7,470 nt of DNA from assembly GCA_028713675.1 (NCBI GenBank), contig JAQTNV010000094.1, positions 1-7,470 on the forward strand, read 5' to 3'. Shown piece by piece: positions 5,844 to 7,470 of this stretch (its first letter is position 1; every line of letters begins with the position of its first letter). The stretch comes from a bacterium (GTDB lineage: Bacteria; Desulfobacterota; JAPLJL01). The position numbers and the translations under genes were made by a program. The notes beneath the pieces were generated by a model. The model was not told the origin of the DNA, ran no database searches, and worked only from the letters and a program-made list of their open reading frames with translations.

Positions 5844-6755
5844 TTATTTCCGGCGCCACCAGAAGAGCAGGAACACGGTGGTCGAACCGAGCGCGAGGAG
5901 CATGATAATCCAAAAGGCGAAATGCAGGGGAGCCAGGGGGATAGTCACGTTCATGGAAAAGATCGAGACTACCAGGGTGGGCACCATGATGGAGATGGTG
6001 ATGATGTTCAGGGTTTTCATCAGGACGTTCAGGTTGTTGCTGACAATCGAGACCCGGGCGTCCATCAGGCTGGCCAGAATGTTGGAGTAGATTTCGGCCT
6101 GCTTGAGGCACTGGGTGCTTTCGACGATCATGTCGTCCAGGAATTCCAGCTGTTCCTGGTTGAAGCCGAGCTTGGCGGCGTTGAGCTTGATTTTTTCGAT
6201 CAGCACGTTGTTGGAATTGATGGCGTTCAGGTAGTAGACCAGGCTTTTCTCCAGGGTGAAGAGGTGGATCAGGTAACGGTTTTCCATGGATTGGTTGATT
6301 TTCTGCTCCAGTTCTTCGGACATCATGTTGATCACCTTCAGATGTTCCAGGAAATGGAAGATGGAACGGAAGAGGAGCCGCAGGACAATATCGGACAGGG
6401 AGGAAACCTTGGAGAACAGCTTGTTTTCAAAGAGGCAGGCGTCATCGGCCATGACGATGATCAGGCGGTCGCTGAAAAGGAAAACCCCGGTGGTGGCGGC
6501 CTTGAAAAGGAGCTGGTCCCGCCCGGAGAGGTTGGTCGGGCGCTTGAAAATCAGGGCGGCGTGTTCCGGCTCCCACTCTAACCGGGAAGACTCGTCCGGG
6601 TCGAGGGCGCTGTTCAGGGTGTGCTCGTCCAGTTTGTAGCTGTTGATCAGGAATTTTTTTTCGGTTTCATCCGGGTTGACGTAAAAGAGGATCGGAGCTT
6701 TTTCGTCGCTGGTTTCCGCCACCCCGCCAACGGCGATTTTGAATCTGGTCAGCAT
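5844..6755 (-). CDS. CorA-family divalent cation transporter with a variant GMN motif
   Basis: CorA proteins are pentameric inner-membrane channels for Mg2+ and sometimes Co2+ or Ni2+. This 303-residue protein has a mixed alpha/beta cytoplasmic domain (about 1-130) and long helices (about 130-250, charged and Leu-rich with probable coiled-coil character). Two C-terminal membrane helices follow (about 248-266 and 277-299), ending in the positively charged WWRRK. The segment NNLNVLMKTL (240-249) before the first helix is characteristic of the family. The signature that is normally YGMN at the pore mouth reads FSMN (266-269), so the glycine is a serine; Met and Asn are kept. Changes at this glycine impair transport in studied CorA proteins, so the ion or activity may differ. 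The ATG at 6755 follows AAAGGAGC with good spacing. No convincing promoter is seen in the AT-rich stretch upstream. Confidence 0.88.
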   Translation of the reverse strand: MLTRFKIAVGGVAETSDEKAPILFYVNPDETEKKFLINSYKLDEHTLNSALDPDESSRLEWEPEHAALIFKRPTNLSGRDQLLFKAATTGVFLFSDRLIIVMADDACLFENKLFSKVSSLSDIVLRLLFRSIFHFLEHLKVINMMSEELEQKINQSMENRYLIHLFTLEKSLVYYLNAINSNNVLIEKIKLNAAKLGFNQEQLEFLDDMIVESTQCLKQAEIYSNILASLMDARVSIVSNNLNVLMKTLNIITISIMVPTLVVSIFSMNVTIPLAPLHFAFWIIMLLALGSTTVFLLFWWRRK

Positions 6756-6876
6756 TTCCCGTGCTCCTTTGCTTTATCTGATGTCGGTTCCCGGTGTTAA
6801 AAAATCCTTATTTATTGTCGCAAAATAATTCGGTTAAAAACAGGGGCGGACCCGAAATATTTTTCACCGGCGGCCG

Positions 6877-6967
6877 GAAAAAGAAGGTTGCTGGGTAGCC
6901 GGGTGGTTGGGTGGTTGGGTGATTAGAAAAAGAAGGTTGCTGGGTAGCTGGGTGGTTGGGTGATTAG
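6877..6967 (+). repeat. Direct repeat of a G-rich octamer block with a G-quadruplex pattern
   Basis: Two copies (6877-6925 and 6926-6967) share GAAAAAGAAGGTTGCTGGG at the start and GGGTGATTAG at the end. The first has one extra 8-nt unit (GGGTGGTT). Inside each copy the period is 8 nt: GGGTAGCC or GGGTAGCT, then GGGTGGTT, then GGGTGATT. In the first copy four GGG runs at 6893, 6901, 6909 and 6917 are separated by exactly 5 nt, a standard G-quadruplex pattern on the plus strand. The second copy has three tight runs. Confidence 0.85.
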
Positions 6968-6982
6968 AACAACTTCGGAAAT

Positions 6983-7058
6983 TTACGATTGATGATTTAT
7001 GATTGTGGAGTGACAATCAGAATAATCGTCAATCTTCAATCGTCATTCGTTAATTAAC
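6983..7058. repeat. Two complementary AT-rich heptamer arrays forming an imperfect hairpin
   Basis: The left array reads TTACGAT, TGATGAT, TTATGAT (6983-7003). The right array reads AATCGTC, AATCTTC, AATCGTC, ATTCGTT, AATTAAC (7024-7058). The right array is close to the reverse complement of the left: 6985-7005 and 7023-7043 match at about 17 of 21 positions around a 17-nt loop. The structure lacks a T-tract and is not an obvious terminator. Confidence 0.7.
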
Positions 7059-7107
7059 GCCATGCTCCCTGCCCCATGCTCCGGGCTTTCCGCGCCCTGC
7101 CCATGGC
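7059..7107. repeat. Seven-unit heptamer array, each unit ending in GC
   Basis: Seven contiguous 7-nt units run without a phase break: GCCATGC, TCCCTGC, CCCATGC, TCCGGGC, TTTCCGC, GCCCTGC, CCATGGC. The outer ends CGCCATG (7058-7064) and CATGGCG (7102-7108) are also an exact 7-bp inverted repeat. It lies about 30 nt upstream of the csp -35 element. Confidence 0.7.
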
Positions 7108-7136
7108 GGTCAGAATCGGCTAAGGGTTTGGTATCC

Positions 7137-7165
7137 TTGACAAACAGTGGAGTTTACAGTAAAAG
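7137..7165 (+). promoter_or_regulatory. Sigma-70 type promoter of the cold-shock gene
   Basis: A perfect TTGACA -35 (7137-7142) is followed after 17 nt by TAAAAG (7160-7165), which matches the -10 consensus at 4 of 6 positions. The predicted start near 7172 gives a leader of about 45 nt, far shorter than the roughly 160-nt thermosensing leader of E. coli cspA. Confidence 0.6.
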
Positions 7166-7216
7166 TAGCGAAGTTTGTTTGCCCATATCTAATATTCAGA
7201 AAGGAGGAGTGGGCTC

Positions 7217-7417
7217 ATGTCAGTAGGTAAAGTAAAATGGTTCAATGAGAGCCGTGGTTACGGTTTCATTGAGCAGGAAGGCGGACAGGATGTGTTCGTG
7301 CATTTTTCCGCCATCCAGGGTGACGGCTTTAAGACCTTGAAAGAGGGCCAGCAGGTGGAATTCGAAGCTACCCAGGGTCCGAAGGGTTGGCAAGCCACGA
7401 AGGTAGTTAAATTATAG
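7217..7417 (+). CDS. Cold-shock domain protein (CspA family)
   Basis: This 66-residue single-domain protein binds single-stranded RNA and DNA and acts as an RNA chaperone, often induced by cold or expressed constitutively at high level. It starts [20 protein letters not shown], with RNP1 as RGYGFIEQ (13-20) and RNP2 as VFVHF (26-30), followed by [20 protein letters not shown]. It ends with [13 protein letters not shown], closing the five-strand OB barrel at the usual length. The start is set by a perfect AAAGGAGG 8 nt upstream. A consensus-like promoter precedes it, and the start of a hairpin with a GAAA loop follows. It is the only plus-strand gene here, divergent from the CorA-like gene. 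Which of several csp paralogues it corresponds to cannot be told, so no symbol is given. Confidence 0.97.
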   Translation: MSVGKVKWFNESRGYGFIEQEGGQDVFVHFSAIQGDGFKTLKEGQQVEFEATQGPKGWQATKVVKL

Positions 7418-7455
7418 CGATAAGAAGTTGTAATTTGACACCGAATAAGCCCCGA

Positions 7456-7469
7456 AGCCGGAAACGGCT
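7456..7469 (+). terminator. Probable csp terminator hairpin, cut at the window edge
   Basis: AGCCG (7456-7460) and CGGCT (7465-7469) pair around a GAAA tetraloop, about 40 nt after the csp stop codon. Any T-tract would lie beyond the window, so the call is tentative. Confidence 0.4.
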
Positions 7470-7470
7470 C

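Larger units (their letters stand above)
6756..7216. other. Divergent intergenic region between the CorA-like gene and csp
   Basis: This 461-nt region contains no gene I can support. The part next to corA (about 6780-6840) is AT-rich and presumably holds its promoter, but no good hexamer pair stands out. The middle (6877-7107) is a chain of short-period repeat arrays described separately. The right end (7137-7216) holds the csp promoter and leader. Confidence 0.8.

Noticed and set aside
5778-6581. Plus-strand open frame opposite the CorA-like gene
   Set aside because: Composition (Gln, Asp, Gly, His runs) is that of an antisense reading of a helix-rich gene; no ribosome site or motif.
7166-7216. 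Long thermosensing cold-shock leader
   Set aside because: The predicted leader is only about 45 nt and shows no strong fold or cold-box that I can recognise.

Overview
The window is GC-rich, tightly packed bacterial chromosome, and nearly all genes lie on the minus strand. The organism is a diderm, because the window encodes a signal-peptide-bearing beta-barrel outer-membrane protein and a probable lipoprotein. The long form of PurC, the iron-sulfur (B. subtilis-type) PurF and the short-period intergenic repeat arrays fit a deltaproteobacteria-like lineage (Desulfobacterota and relatives) or a related candidate phylum. That placement is inference only. I see no phage, transposase, CRISPR array or tRNA.

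Layout, in minus-strand reading order from right to left: a CorA-family transporter (6755-5844); dodecin (5717-5505), followed by a perfect 14-bp hairpin and a hairpin-plus-T-tract terminator; then a compact run of an outer-membrane beta-barrel protein (5356-4301), purF (4291-2858), pyrE (2855-2265), a probable lipoprotein (2311-1613) and purC (1629-436). These are joined by gaps of 9 and 2 nt and overlaps of 47 and 17 nt. After an 85-nt spacer holding a heptanucleotide array comes pgpA, which starts at TTG (350) and runs off the left edge. The only plus-strand gene is a cold-shock protein (7217-7417) with a clear promoter and a very strong ribosome binding site.

How the genes work together: PurF makes phosphoribosylamine (committed purine step), PurC makes SAICAR (later purine step), and PyrE makes orotidylate (pyrimidines). 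PurF and PyrE both use PRPP. Their interleaving with an outer-membrane protein and a lipoprotein in a probable co-transcribed unit is the most unusual gene-content feature, and it hints at an envelope function linked to nucleotide metabolism or growth rate. PgpA would add phospholipid (phosphatidylglycerol) synthesis.

The most striking non-coding structure is the corA-csp intergenic region (6756-7216). It holds a chain of short-period arrays: a duplicated G-rich octamer block with a G-quadruplex pattern, two complementary AT-rich heptamer arrays that can form a hairpin, and a seven-unit heptamer array in which every unit ends in GC. A further heptamer array (376-417) lies between purC and pgpA. 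The sequences differ but the period of about 7 is kept. A second notable signal is the exact 12-bp palindrome TATATTAATATA, present both directly before the outer-membrane protein's start codon and again inside that gene. I did not find a convincing new multi-gene system. The candidates worth a second look are the repeats, the palindrome pair and the envelope genes within the nucleotide operon.
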